From the NCBI GenBank assembly GCA_003142185.1, contig PLOR01000015.1, positions 5,844 to 42,809 on the forward strand: 36,966 nucleotides of DNA, given 5' to 3'. The notes under the pieces are model-generated. The model was not told where the DNA came from. It searched no databases and saw nothing but the letters and a program-made list of their open reading frames with translations. Below are positions 1-8,634 of this stretch, in pieces. Positions within the stretch are counted from its first letter, which is position 1. Every line of letters begins with the position of its first letter. Origin of the DNA: Bryobacterales bacterium (GTDB lineage: Bacteria; Acidobacteriota; Terriglobia; Bryobacterales; Bryobacteraceae). The position numbers and the translations under genes are program-made.

Positions 1-2245
1 CCGGGTCGGCATTTTGGCTGGGAATAACTCCCATCGGCTGCCCGTAGGCTGCCTGAAAAGCGGAAGTCGTGTAGGCATCATAAAATGGCATGCCACCGTG
101 CGCTGCCGTGTACCACCACTGTACTTCGCCGAATTGAAGATACGGAGCAATGCCGGCGTCTAGCATGATCTGCGCCATGTCGAGATACGCCTGCTGCCAG
201 AATGCCGTGCTCTCTGGCCCGAAGTTGGTCTGTATAGCCGGCGTGCTCACCGTGCACGCAGTCCCATCCGGATAGCGTTGGGCAATTCCCGCGCCTGTGC
301 TCGGGTCACCGTTGCCGAGCTCCATGCTGAACGATGCGGTGACATCGATGCCATAACTGCTCAGGGCCTTGAAATAACTGAGGCTCCAGTCCCGGGCCGC
401 GCGATTCATTCGCGGCACAACGGTTAGATCAGTTAGCCATGTTCCGTCCTGGCCGCCTGAAAGCCAGTTTGTCGCCAGGGTCGCGGTGAACTGCGTGCTG
501 TTGGTATTGACGCCCAAACTAATGCCATTGCCCGCTGAGCCCGGAAGCCGCGAAGTGATCGTAAGGCTGGCTCCGTTGGCTTGGGCCCACACCTCGGTCG
601 AACCTGCGTTGATTAAAAGCTCGAAGCAGGTGGCAATGCTTTCGCCCGTATCGCCAATCAGATTCCAGTGCTGCAGCGGCGTTCCGTCCAACTCGATTTC
701 GGTCTGCCCGCCAGGGCCGAAGTAAGGCTGTCCGGTGAAACCGATCGTCGCGGATGCGTACTGATTGCCCTGACAAACCAGCTCATAGAACAGCAGCGCT
801 CCGGCATAGTGATTCAATCGGCCCCGCAACCCCAAGGTGTCGGCCAACCACGCCGTTCGCTCGGGGGCGAGCGCCAGCGAGTGGTTTGTATCCCAGTCCG
901 TCGCCGCCGCTGTTTTGGGCATCGCGATAAACGTCGGCAGATGGCTTGTTGGAACGGCGAGTTCAAGAAAGTCGAAGTATACCGAAGTGCCTGCCGTTCC
1001 CGAGTTGGTAATGGTGACGTTGTGTTCAACGGACGGGGTTTGCTGCCCCAGCGACACTCGCATGAGCACGTCTTCACCGGCAAGTGCCAGGTTGATTATG
1101 ATCGGCGTGCCGCCGTCCACTTGCACCGTCACCTGTCCCCCGCTCGTTAGCGACCGCGTGCCCAGGTACAAGGTGTGGGCAAACGCTGAAACATAGGAGC
1201 ACTCGACCGCAGAACCAGGCGCCGTCGTCGATTGTATGGAGCCACCCGAGTAGTTTCCTATCTCCGAAACCCAAGTGCCAGTATAAATAAGAGTCGTGGA
1301 ATCGTCCTCGATCCGCCGGCTGCCCGGCCCCGCAACCTGATATTGCCCGCCGGTCCCAGTGACGTTCCACTTCGACACGACTACCGAAAACTCGCTCCGT
1401 TGAAACGTTGCCGCCTGCATGTCCGCCGCCCAAGTCCATCGCAGCTTCCGTACGTTCGTCACATTTGTGGCGGGAATCGAGACGCCATTCAGATCGGTCA
1501 GATTCGCGAAGTCCAGATTAACTTGCCAGGCGGTAGGCGAGACACCGTCCTGGAACAGCGCGGAAAGCGGTTGCCAGGATTCTGTTCCAGCGCCGTACAC
1601 GGTTCCATACACGCCGATCCGGTTTCCATTTGACCCCGGCACTCCCAGATAGGTGAGCTTGATTGTCGGGCCGTCCGCCGTTGCGCTAACCAGTCCGGCC
1701 TGCTGATTCGCGGTGATAATTCCGGCTAGGGCAGCCGCCGCGCTGCTCAGCGTATCCCCCGGCGCAAACCGGTAGTTGTAGTGTTGGTCCAGCCAGGCCA
1801 GCTCGATATAGTCACCGGTTGTCGGCGCGCCCTGCAATTCGAACTGCGTGCTCGCGGCAATCGCGTTCGACAAAGGCGTCGCGTATTGCAACAACGGGAC
1901 TTCGTAGATCTGTTCCCCTCCGCCTGTATCTGCCCAGATTCTGAGATATGGCCAGGGTTCCGTCGGATACCACGTGGAATCAAAACTGATACAGTTAGTG
2001 CGCTCCTCCTGGTAAGATAGCTGCAACCCACTCAGGTCGCCGTCGGGAAGGTTGCGCAATCCGGGATATTCGAAGACATTGTCCCGGTTCCATTCGAGCA
2101 CCGCCCAATCAAACTGGCTCCGCCAGCAACCGGAGACCGTGAATCCAGCCGGGCTGGTCTCGCTTAAGGCCGCGATCGCCGATGGCTCGAAGAAGTAACA
2201 CTGTAGGTCCCGGTCAGGCTGCAATTTGGACAGCGTGTCTCCCAT
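1..2245 (-). CDS. Phage tail fibre / tip protein with glycosidase-like C-terminal part (partial, runs off the left edge)
   Basis: An uninterrupted minus-strand frame of 748 codons starts at ATG 2245 and is cut by the window edge, so the C-terminus is missing. Its ATG shares one base with the TGA of the preceding tip protein, implying translational coupling. The N-terminal two thirds are beta-rich, Gly/Ser/Thr-rich and without cysteine clusters, as in fibre or baseplate proteins. From about residue 640 the text changes to a Trp/Tyr-rich, TIM-barrel-like style, with SMELGNGD near 665 and FGEVQWW around residues 705-711. Glu707 stands where clan-A glycosidases carry an acidic catalytic residue. 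Known gene-transfer-agent and phage tip proteins can carry TIM-barrel glycosidase domains. I infer a host-surface glycan-binding or degrading fibre. The family is not certain, and the second catalytic acid would lie beyond the edge. Confidence 0.75.
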   Translation of the reverse strand, partial: MGDTLSKLQPDRDLQCYFFEPSAIAALSETSPAGFTVSGCWRSQFDWAVLEWNRDNVFEYPGLRNLPDGDLSGLQLSYQEERTNCISFDSTWYPTEPWPYLRIWADTGGGEQIYEVPLLQYATPLSNAIAASTQFELQGAPTTGDYIELAWLDQHYNYRFAPGDTLSSAAAALAGIITANQQAGLVSATADGPTIKLTYLGVPGSNGNRIGVYGTVYGAGTESWQPLSALFQDGVSPTAWQVNLDFANLTDLNGVSIPATNVTNVRKLRWTWAADMQAATFQRSEFSVVVSKWNVTGTGGQYQVAGPGSRRIEDDSTTLIYTGTWVSEIGNYSGGSIQSTTAPGSAVECSYVSAFAHTLYLGTRSLTSGGQVTVQVDGGTPIIINLALAGEDVLMRVSLGQQTPSVEHNVTITNSGTAGTSVYFDFLELAVPTSHLPTFIAMPKTAAATDWDTNHSLALAPERTAWLADTLGLRGRLNHYAGALLFYELVCQGNQYASATIGFTGQPYFGPGGQTEIELDGTPLQHWNLIGDTGESIATCFELLINAGSTEVWAQANGASLTITSRLPGSAGNGISLGVNTNSTQFTATLATNWLSGGQDGTWLTDLTVVPRMNRAARDWSLSYFKALSSYGIDVTASFSMELGNGDPSTGAGIAQRYPDGTACTVSTPAIQTNFGPESTAFWQQAYLDMAQIMLDAGIAPYLQFGEVQWWYTAAHGGMPFYDAYTTSAFQAAYGQPMGVIPSQNADP

Positions 2246-5200
2246 CAGAGTCGAATGATTACGGTCAGGTCCGCGCCTGGATACGTGCGCCCCACGGATT
2301 GAACGGCCAGCGTGATCTGATCGCCCGCCGCTAAAGGCGGCGCGCCCTGCCCGCTGACGTCGTTGGAGATAGTCTCATTGGCCTGAAACACCAACTGGCA
2401 GTAAGACGACCCGTTGACGTTGAGTTGGAGTTGCACCGATGCGTCCGCCGATGCGCCAAGCACCGCGTAGATGTCACCGACTGAGTGCGCCGTGTCCACC
2501 ACCAGGGCCGGCGCAGCCGACTGGTCTACCGACAGGAACCCCTCCACCTGAATGCAATACTGCCCGCCGGAGAGCGTCCGCAGACCGCTATCGACCGTGT
2601 GCGTCAGGCATGCGCTCGCCATCGGGCTGTTTCCTTTTTGGTTGGTAACGAACAGTTGCGCGCTCGCCACCCGCACATCCGGAAGCGGCACCGGAAAGCT
2701 CCAGGTGCCGCTATAGGGGCTGCCAAAAAAGCCTTGTGGAAACCCGGCGATCGTTGTTAGGCCTGCCAGATGATAAACGGCTGCCTGCGCCGCGTGCCCG
2801 CTCGCCGGACTGCTGTGCACGCCCCTTTGGACCGTATACTGCACGCCCCCGTCGCTTACAGCGGTTACCTCGAGCACCTCGCTGTCGATCTGCAAAACGC
2901 TGCCAGCCTGCGCCGGCCCTGCGGCATTCAGTGTCAAGGTCGTGTCGCCCTCCCCTATAGCGCTGGCGAGCGCGAAGCTGGTGGCGCCTTGCAGTTCGTC
3001 CCAGTAATAGACAGCCAGTGTCGCGGCTGAGATCGTCTCAGTGTCGGTTAGGCTACTGAAGGAAACTCCGCTCAGGTCCAACGTCCCCCCGCTCTTTCCA
3101 GCGCCCAGTCCAAAGAACGGCGTCGGCGGCGCGGCGCTGTCGCTGAATCCGCTGCCTCCGATTTGCCACCGCGTCACCGTCGATAGCAGGGCCGGACACT
3201 CCACGTTGGCCGCGTTCGCCGACCGCCCAGTCACCTGAACCGTTTCGCCGCCTTGGTTGGGGACAGCCAAGCTCACCGGGCTGCTCTTAGTCATTGTCCC
3301 AAAATGCCAGCCCGCCTCCGCCACCACGAAGTAGCTCGTGGCATCCGGAGGCACCACCCACACGCTCGAAACAGTCAGCGTCGTCGCGTCGTTGCTTGCA
3401 ATCGATGCCTCCTGCCCGGCGCCAGTCCCTCGCGTAACCCTCACCGTCATGCCCTGATAGCAGTTAGGGCTCATCTGAAGGTTTCCGTCGCCAACCGTCG
3501 TCGGCGAGAAAATACTAGCCGTCATCTCGGGCTGAAGTTCCATGCGCCAGTAGAAATTGGCATGGTCGAAATTCGGATCCGGCGGCGCAATCAATTGCGG
3601 CTTCGCGCCGGTATCTGTGAAGCTCGTCCCAATCGTCTGGCTCGAAGCGATCCGCAACAAATCGGCCGGCGTCGTCCCCCGGTAAACATTGAACGTGCTG
3701 CTGCCCGGAGTAAAACTGAGCCCCGATAGCGTCACCGAAGATCCATCGCTCGCAATCGCCGCCGTTACAATAAACGAAAGCGGGCCTTCGTCTCCCGACG
3801 CGTCCACGCCGGAGACCGCGTAGTACAAGACCTGGTTTGCCGCAAGCGTGCCGCCTGTTCCAATCGTCGCGGCCAGGCTGACCAATGGCACGCCAGGTCC
3901 CGCGGCGATTGTGGCCGCTGGCGTAACAAAGCTCACCCCCAGGCTCGCCTGAATCGTCCCGTCGCTGCTCGTCGTGTTCGTCTCGGCAATGCCAAACTCC
4001 ACTAGCCCGTTCGCATCCACCACGCTGCCCAATAGCGGCCGCGGGACTCCAATGGTGGCTGTTGCCTGCTGGTTCGCTCCCGCCGCCGAGCTGTCTTGAC
4101 CGTTTGAATCGAGATACCACGCATCGTCATGGATCTGCGCCGTGATCACTGCCGTTCTGTAGTTAGTCGATGGAGTTATTTTGGAGACCCGAAATGGCTG
4201 CCGGCTGAAGCCCTCCTTCTGGTAGGTGACCGTAATGAGGTCTCCGGGTCTGATCCCGAACGCCATGATGCTGGTCTCAAACTGAATATAAGTATTGCCT
4301 AACAGCGATTTATCGAGGTTGAATTTAAGGAGTCGAGCTGCCTGGTCATAATTGGGTAGTCCAACGGCCATCAGCGTGGCCGTCACCTGTTGGCCTGTCA
4401 GGATCACGTCGTCCGGCTCTACGACCGTGTAACTATCCTGCTGGTAGCTATTCAGGGCATCTTGAAAGTCTATGCTTAGTGAGTTCGGCGTATCCCCGAT
4501 GCTGCGCGACGAAACCACGACCGTCGGCTCTCCAGTCGCTTTCCGCAGGAGTCCCGATTCGCCCGTGGTTCCGTCACCGAACTCGTAAGCTGGCCATCCT
4601 CCGTTCAGCGATTCGGTGCAGTTGGACCACGGATTCTGCGCCGGCTGCTGCAACGCAATCGAGTTCTCAACATTGATCTGCAACACGCCCCCGGAGCCGT
4701 AAGTCAGATACAGCCGCGACGCGTTGCGAATTCCGCGGATCACATCTCCTGCGCTGCGCCTGTTCTGCAGCACCAGGTTGCATCCGAATCGGGAGATGGT
4801 GATCGGGTTGCCGTTCAAGTCCGTTGAGTTGATTAGCTCATCGCAATACGCCGCCGCTGGCGCCAGTGTCGAGTAGTCGATCTCGGACTCCCGCCAACCG
4901 CTACGTCGCAGCATGTCGTGCAGAATCCAAACGGGGTTGCTGGTGAATTCTTGGCTGAGCTGGTTTCCTTGAGCGTCATATGTGGGAACTATCAGCCCTT
5001 GCGCCAGCACCTGCACCGAAGGTAACGAGTTGCCGTCGCTGATTTGATTCGGCACCACCACCGACAGGTAGGCCATGCCACCGTATGGATCTCCCGCCGG
5101 CTGGCCATTAGAGTTCAAGAAATTCAGATCGAATGCGCCGTCTCGCGTCCCCAACGTGGGAATGTTGTACCATCCGGTGCCGGTCATGTTCTGCCCGCTC

Positions 5201-6126
5201 ACACCAAGCGGTATCTGGTAACCGTTCACCAGCACGGCCAAAACCCCTTGCATCACCCCGACTCCTAACAGCACCTCCATTCGAGTCAGGTTTCCGTCGT
5301 TGCGTGCGAATACGACCGGCGGATAGTACCAGGCCGTTCCGTACACCATCGGTACATAGTCGTTGTAACGCGCCTGGTTCACCGCCACGGCGGAACTGGT
5401 CCAGTCCTTGCCGTAGCCTCGCACCGTGATTACGGGCGGAACGTACTCAATTCCGCCAAACCGCGTGAACATTCCGCGAGCTTGGCAGTCTGTCGAGGCG
5501 TACCCGCACGATGTAAATGGAGCGCCGTTATTCAGGTTCCCGCGGCCTCCCGGAAGACCGGCCGAGTAACCGCACGGGTAGTAAAGGGAATAGCTGCCCT
5601 CTGCACCCCCGTCAATGGCTTCCTGTTGTTGAGCGGGCGTTGACGGGAACGTCCAGGGGCACAAACGCTGAATCCGTATTTCGGGCAGATACACCCGCTG
5701 CAAACTCATCCGGTTCGTTGCCGTCACGCGAAGCGTCGCTTCTTTGATCTGGTTCGGAGGGTTACAGATCCCCTGGAATACAACTACGGCGTCCGTCAGC
5801 GGTGCGTTGTTGGGTAAATCGTAAAACACGAAGCTGGCCGTGATCGTCGCGCCCCGGAACCCCGTGCTCCGTTCGATCTCCGAGAAGTATGAGTCCGCGT
5901 TGGCCAGCAGCAGGGTAATCGTCGGGCTTCCGTCGACGCCCTGGTCCGAGGCGGTTTGAATATCGAACGCACTATGCTGCAACACGCGGGCGGCATAAGC
6001 CGTCGTCCCAATTGTGATGCCGTGAGTGCACCAGTGTTCGGTGTTTCCGTTCGGCAGTGCACAGTCGAATATCACTAGCGGTGTGTCGGTGATCGCACCC
6101 ACCTTCAACTCAGAGACTGTTTGCAT
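2245..6126 (-). CDS. Large tail tip / host-specificity protein: gpL-like four-cysteine domain fused to a J-like tip
   Basis: This 1293-residue protein occupies the tail-tip position and starts at ATG 6126, overlapping the end of the preceding gene by 17 bases. Residues 1-145 resemble the first beta domain of phage minor tail protein L / DUF2163-type proteins. Residues 150-226 hold four cysteines (C156 in CPW, C185 in PCGY, C207 in SCGY, C214 in TDC) followed by RFGG, the layout of the lambda gpL C-terminal domain, which binds an iron-sulfur cluster. Residues about 240-680 look like a J-like baseplate hub. An Ig/FN3-like module with TFNVYRG lies near 735-850, and the rest is beta-rich. In lambda, L and J are separate genes; here both roles seem to sit in one chain. 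The domain assignment is by eye; the tail-tip role is well supported by gene order. Confidence 0.8.
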   Translation of the reverse strand: MQTVSELKVGAITDTPLVIFDCALPNGNTEHWCTHGITIGTTAYAARVLQHSAFDIQTASDQGVDGSPTITLLLANADSYFSEIERSTGFRGATITASFVFYDLPNNAPLTDAVVVFQGICNPPNQIKEATLRVTATNRMSLQRVYLPEIRIQRLCPWTFPSTPAQQQEAIDGGAEGSYSLYYPCGYSAGLPGGRGNLNNGAPFTSCGYASTDCQARGMFTRFGGIEYVPPVITVRGYGKDWTSSAVAVNQARYNDYVPMVYGTAWYYPPVVFARNDGNLTRMEVLLGVGVMQGVLAVLVNGYQIPLGVSGQNMTGTGWYNIPTLGTRDGAFDLNFLNSNGQPAGDPYGGMAYLSVVVPNQISDGNSLPSVQVLAQGLIVPTYDAQGNQLSQEFTSNPVWILHDMLRRSGWRESEIDYSTLAPAAAYCDELINSTDLNGNPITISRFGCNLVLQNRRSAGDVIRGIRNASRLYLTYGSGGVLQINVENSIALQQPAQNPWSNCTESLNGGWPAYEFGDGTTGESGLLRKATGEPTVVVSSRSIGDTPNSLSIDFQDALNSYQQDSYTVVEPDDVILTGQQVTATLMAVGLPNYDQAARLLKFNLDKSLLGNTYIQFETSIMAFGIRPGDLITVTYQKEGFSRQPFRVSKITPSTNYRTAVITAQIHDDAWYLDSNGQDSSAAGANQQATATIGVPRPLLGSVVDANGLVEFGIAETNTTSSDGTIQASLGVSFVTPAATIAAGPGVPLVSLAATIGTGGTLAANQVLYYAVSGVDASGDEGPLSFIVTAAIASDGSSVTLSGLSFTPGSSTFNVYRGTTPADLLRIASSQTIGTSFTDTGAKPQLIAPPDPNFDHANFYWRMELQPEMTASIFSPTTVGDGNLQMSPNCYQGMTVRVTRGTGAGQEASIASNDATTLTVSSVWVVPPDATSYFVVAEAGWHFGTMTKSSPVSLAVPNQGGETVQVTGRSANAANVECPALLSTVTRWQIGGSGFSDSAAPPTPFFGLGAGKSGGTLDLSGVSFSSLTDTETISAATLAVYYWDELQGATSFALASAIGEGDTTLTLNAAGPAQAGSVLQIDSEVLEVTAVSDGGVQYTVQRGVHSSPASGHAAQAAVYHLAGLTTIAGFPQGFFGSPYSGTWSFPVPLPDVRVASAQLFVTNQKGNSPMASACLTHTVDSGLRTLSGGQYCIQVEGFLSVDQSAAPALVVDTAHSVGDIYAVLGASADASVQLQLNVNGSSYCQLVFQANETISNDVSGQGAPPLAAGDQITLAVQSVGRTYPGADLTVIIRL

Positions 6127-6892
6127 AGAATATGTTCACCGTTGCGGAGTGGTGGTTCACGTCGGTGGATGTAAGTGTGAGCGCGTCATCGCGGAATCGC
6201 GCGTTCGCATAAACCCCGCCCGTCGTTCCGGTCTTGTAGGCGGACGGCGACGGCTGCGCTTCCACCTGCGGTCCGAACACGGTCACGGTAGCGCCCGCCG
6301 GCAGTTCGATCCCGAATTCGACCGAGCTTGCCGTAGCGTCGCCCGTGCCGGCAATCTGAACGCGGCCCCACCGGGAATTCAGCGCGGCCTGCGCCGAGTT
6401 TCTCCCAAGCTGCAACTGGATCGTCACCGGCTGGCTGCTGAACGCGTATACGCTGAAGCAGTACGTGTAGCTGGCCGGCGCGTTCAGCGTCTGCGTCAGC
6501 GCCTGCGGCCCCTCGCCGGAGTTTGCCAATTGCCACGCGTTGCTGCCGCCTAGCGGGTCCGCCACGCCGCCCGATAGAGTTAGAAATGGCGCCGCCTGCC
6601 ACACCGCGTTCGTCAGATCCTCGCTCCACGCGAGCAGATTCGCCGCTGGGTCGAGGAACGTAAAGCTGTTCAGCGATCCTTCCATTTCAGTGAAGAACTG
6701 CTGCAGCGCAGCCAACTCCGTGTCGCTGAGGTTGGCGTACTGCAGTTGCCACCCAACGGTCTCACCTGCCGGGTCCGCCAGCTTGATCGAGCTTCCGTCT
6801 GCCGCCGCATTCACAACGGTCCGCGGTCTCCGTTGCTTCACAATTGGAAACTGACTCGTCACCCCGGATACTAACTGCGGATAGACACTCAT
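6110..6892 (-). CDS. M-like distal tail protein with an inserted beta-sandwich domain
   Basis: This 260-residue protein starts at ATG 6892, two bases after the TAA of the upstream gene. Residues about 50-82 (LSDTELAALQQFFTEMEGSL then FTFLDP) match the adjacent 119-residue protein (LDETEMATLEQFLESNQGSF then FSFTDP). The ends also match (YANARFRDDALTLTS against YSNCSFASDAMDLTS). The two are therefore paralogues, and this one carries about 140 extra residues between FLDP and YANARF. The insert begins NLLAWSEDLTNAVW and contains alternating beta strands ending in a TVFGPQVE motif, typical of fibre-type carbohydrate-binding modules on phage structural proteins. It probably sits at the tail end as a DUF2460/gpM-like component with added surface binding. 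The insert's ligand is unknown. Confidence 0.75.
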   Translation of the reverse strand: MSVYPQLVSGVTSQFPIVKQRRPRTVVNAAADGSSIKLADPAGETVGWQLQYANLSDTELAALQQFFTEMEGSLNSFTFLDPAANLLAWSEDLTNAVWQAAPFLTLSGGVADPLGGSNAWQLANSGEGPQALTQTLNAPASYTYCFSVYAFSSQPVTIQLQLGRNSAQAALNSRWGRVQIAGTGDATASSVEFGIELPAGATVTVFGPQVEAQPSPSAYKTGTTGGVYANARFRDDALTLTSTDVNHHSATVNIFYANSL

Positions 6893-6894
6893 GG

Positions 6895-7254
6895 TTACGC
6901 CCGGTTTTCTTTCACCGTCACGGAGGCTTTACCGCGCATCTCTTCCACCGAAGTCAGGTCCATGGCGTCGGAGGCGAAGCTGCAATTACTGTAAGTCTGG
7001 TTGTCCCATGGGTCCGTGAAGGAAAAGCTGCCGAAGCTACCCTGGTTCGATTCCAGGAATTGCTCCAGCGTGGCCATTTCCGTCTCGTCGAGCTCGTTCA
7101 GGCGGATCACCCAATGGTGTAGCGGTCCGGCGCTATCCCGATATCGCTGCTCGGTGCCATCGACGAACCGCACCACCTGGTTCTGGAACGCCACCACCTT
7201 GGTCGCCGGATACTGCGCGACGGCGCTGGTTTTAAGGGTTGGGAATGATGCCAT
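6895..7254 (-). CDS. Minor tail protein M / DUF2460-like distal tail protein
   Basis: This 119-residue protein follows the tape measure candidate with a one-base gap between TGA 7256 and ATG 7254. Its length and layout fit lambda gpM: an N-terminal FPTLKTSAV...QYPA, a middle VVRFVDGTEQRY, then DETEMATLEQFLESNQG and FGSFSFTDPWD, ending in a beta hairpin. In lambda-like tails gpM binds the tape measure and caps the distal end of the tube before gpL is added. Its position, directly after the tape measure and before the M-like paralogue and L/J-like tip protein, is that of M. No unusual residues are seen. Confidence 0.75.
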   Translation of the reverse strand: MASFPTLKTSAVAQYPATKVVAFQNQVVRFVDGTEQRYRDSAGPLHHWVIRLNELDETEMATLEQFLESNQGSFGSFSFTDPWDNQTYSNCSFASDAMDLTSVEEMRGKASVTVKENRA

Positions 7255-7255
7255 G

Positions 7256-7951
7256 TCACAGATCGCTAATTACATCGTTGATTGAGCTCATGTTCAACAT
7301 CGCGCTGCGTACTGCCTGCGCGATGTCGCTGCTGCGGTCCAGAATCGATTGCGCATCCATCGCCTGAATGTTCAGCGTCATTTGCGGCGTGACGGTTGCG
7401 CTCGGCCCGGCGCTGCTTGCAGTCCCTTCGGTTGAAGAGCCGCTGGCCGCCGAGGAACTCCCCGCGGTCGAGGTCGGTACCGCCGTATCGGCTAGCCGCG
7501 GCATGCCCAACTGGTCGTAGTCCGCCGCCGCCAGTCCGTTCGGCGTGTTCGCGCTCACAAAATCGATGGAAGAGGGCTTCTGGTATTTCTCGAGCTGAGG
7601 AGGAGCCGAGCTACCTCCGTCGAACAATCCAATCAGGCCGCTCACCAGCGGAACAATCCCAAGCCCGCCTTCCAGGAATGTCGTCAGCGCGGATTCGATC
7701 ATGCTCCCAGTCCCGCCTGTGCTTTGCGCGCTCTCAGCGCCGCCCTCGCTGCTCGTGCCCACCGGAGTCGCTGCGTAACCCTGGCCGTCTGCAGCGTCGC
7801 TCGCCGGCCCGAGTACCGCGCCCGCAGCGGCTTCCGCCAGCGGGCCGTTGCTCGATTCGGCGACCTGGTTCGCGGCCGGCGTCTCCGAAACGTCCGTTCC
7901 GCCGGCCTCCCTAAAGAATCTAAGAAGCTGCTCTTGCGTTGTGCTGCTCAT
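7256..7951 (-). CDS. Short tail tape measure protein (candidate)
   Basis: This 231-residue protein lies exactly where the tape measure gene sits in long non-contractile tails, after the G/T chaperones and before the M-like protein. It is low-complexity and Ala/Ser/Gly-rich, with a central hydrophobic stretch (GLGIVPLVSGLIGLFDG, about residues 94-110) as in tape measures that later enter the membrane. The end (MTLNIQAMDAQSILDRSSD, then an AMLNMSS helix) resembles the C-terminus of many phage tape measures. Tape measure length sets tail length; lambda gpH is 853 residues. A 231-residue ruler implies a very short tail, in the range known for gene transfer agents. It starts at ATG 7951, overlapping the T frame by about 30 bases. 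The call rests on position and the C-terminal motif. Confidence 0.65.
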   Translation of the reverse strand: MSSTTQEQLLRFFREAGGTDVSETPAANQVAESSNGPLAEAAAGAVLGPASDAADGQGYAATPVGTSSEGGAESAQSTGGTGSMIESALTTFLEGGLGIVPLVSGLIGLFDGGSSAPPQLEKYQKPSSIDFVSANTPNGLAAADYDQLGMPRLADTAVPTSTAGSSSAASGSSTEGTASSAGPSATVTPQMTLNIQAMDAQSILDRSSDIAQAVRSAMLNMSSINDVISDL

Positions 7952-8632
7952 ACTTGATTTCCGCTGCGAGTTCCTTTTCCAGTATGGCGAACGCTTCTAC
8001 CTGTCGCGCCGTGAGCTGTTCTTCGTTCATCAGGCCCAACCGCCTTCGAATGAAGAATTCTTCCACCGTCGTTTGGCTCTCGGCGGTAATCAGCGACCTG
8101 GGACACGTCCCCAGTCTCACACCTCTGCGCGCCCACACCGGTGGCCCGGCCCCGTCAGCCACCGCCAGCAGCCAGCCGCACCTGCGCTTCGCCTCCAGGC
8201 CGGACTTCCGGCAAACGTCGCACCTCCACCCGGCCTGGTTGGAGAATTGAAAATGGAAGGCGACAATCAGTTTTTTCGCTCTGCCCCGCTCAGGCCCGTC
8301 TCGGCTTTAACGGCTGCCAGCGCTTCCCGAAACAGGTCTTCGGGCCCGCTTTCCGCCAACGACGCTGGAGTCGCCGCTGCCCCATCCACTTCCAGGCCGG
8401 CAACCTCTATCAGGCCCCACATCAGGTACAGCCGGTTGACCTCGACCTGAATCAGCGTCGAGTCCATTGTTTCGCCCGGCTCCCGGCCCGCCTCCAGAAA
8501 CTCCATGCGCCGCGCCAGTTCCCGAACCTGCCGCATCAGGTCCACGCGCCGCGCAAAAGACATTCGCGCGATGCGGAACCTGACCCCAGGCGCTATCTTC
8601 GACTCCACTTCCTTCACGCTCTCGTATGTCAT
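7920..8632 (-). CDS. Tail assembly chaperone G-T fusion made by -1 frameshifting, with zinc-ribbon-like T domain
   Basis: The G frame (8632 to 8267) ends CGA AAA AAC TGA. The heptamer A AAA AAC at 8276-8270 is a canonical X XXY YYZ slippery sequence placed directly before the stop. A -1 slip continues at CTG (8270) into an open frame without stops to TAG at 7922-7920, giving a 237-residue G-T protein (121 + 116). The T part has cysteines C138 and C141 (CDVC), C152 (RRCGW) and C177 (TCPRS), a plausible zinc ribbon. It then has a helical end (VEEFFIRRRLGLM, EAFAILEKELAAE). No ATG precedes the T frame near its 5' end, so separate translation is unlikely except from a GTG at 8162. In lambda and many tailed phages gpG and gpG-T together chaperone the tape measure during tail assembly. 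Confidence 0.75.
8267..8632 (-). CDS. Tail assembly chaperone, G-like short form
   Basis: This 121-residue protein is the unshifted product of the chaperone gene. I chose ATG 8632 because it lies two bases after the tail tube stop and gives MTYESVKEVESK, a typical beginning; an upstream start would overlap the tube gene by over 60 bases. The protein is helical and charged, with a conserved-looking core (RFRIARMSFARRVDLMRQV, then LYLMWGLIEVAGLEVDG). It ends at TGA 8269-8267 immediately after the slippery A AAA AAC. Position between tail tube and tape measure is that of lambda gene G. Phages keep a set ratio of G to G-T, which frameshifting provides. Confidence 0.75.
   Translation of the reverse strand: MTYESVKEVESKIAPGVRFRIARMSFARRVDLMRQVRELARRMEFLEAGREPGETMDSTLIQVEVNRLYLMWGLIEVAGLEVDGAAATPASLAESGPEDLFREALAAVKAETGLSGAERKN
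8270..8276 (-). promoter_or_regulatory. Slippery heptamer for programmed -1 ribosomal frameshift
   Basis: Reading the minus strand, the zero-frame codons are CGA AAA AAC TGA, so A AAA AAC fits the X XXY YYZ rule exactly. The in-frame stop abuts the heptamer, and the -1 frame stays open for 116 more codons with a cysteine-rich domain. No strong stem-loop was traced downstream by eye; the stop codon itself may provide the pause. Confidence 0.75.
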
Positions 8633-8634
8633 GC

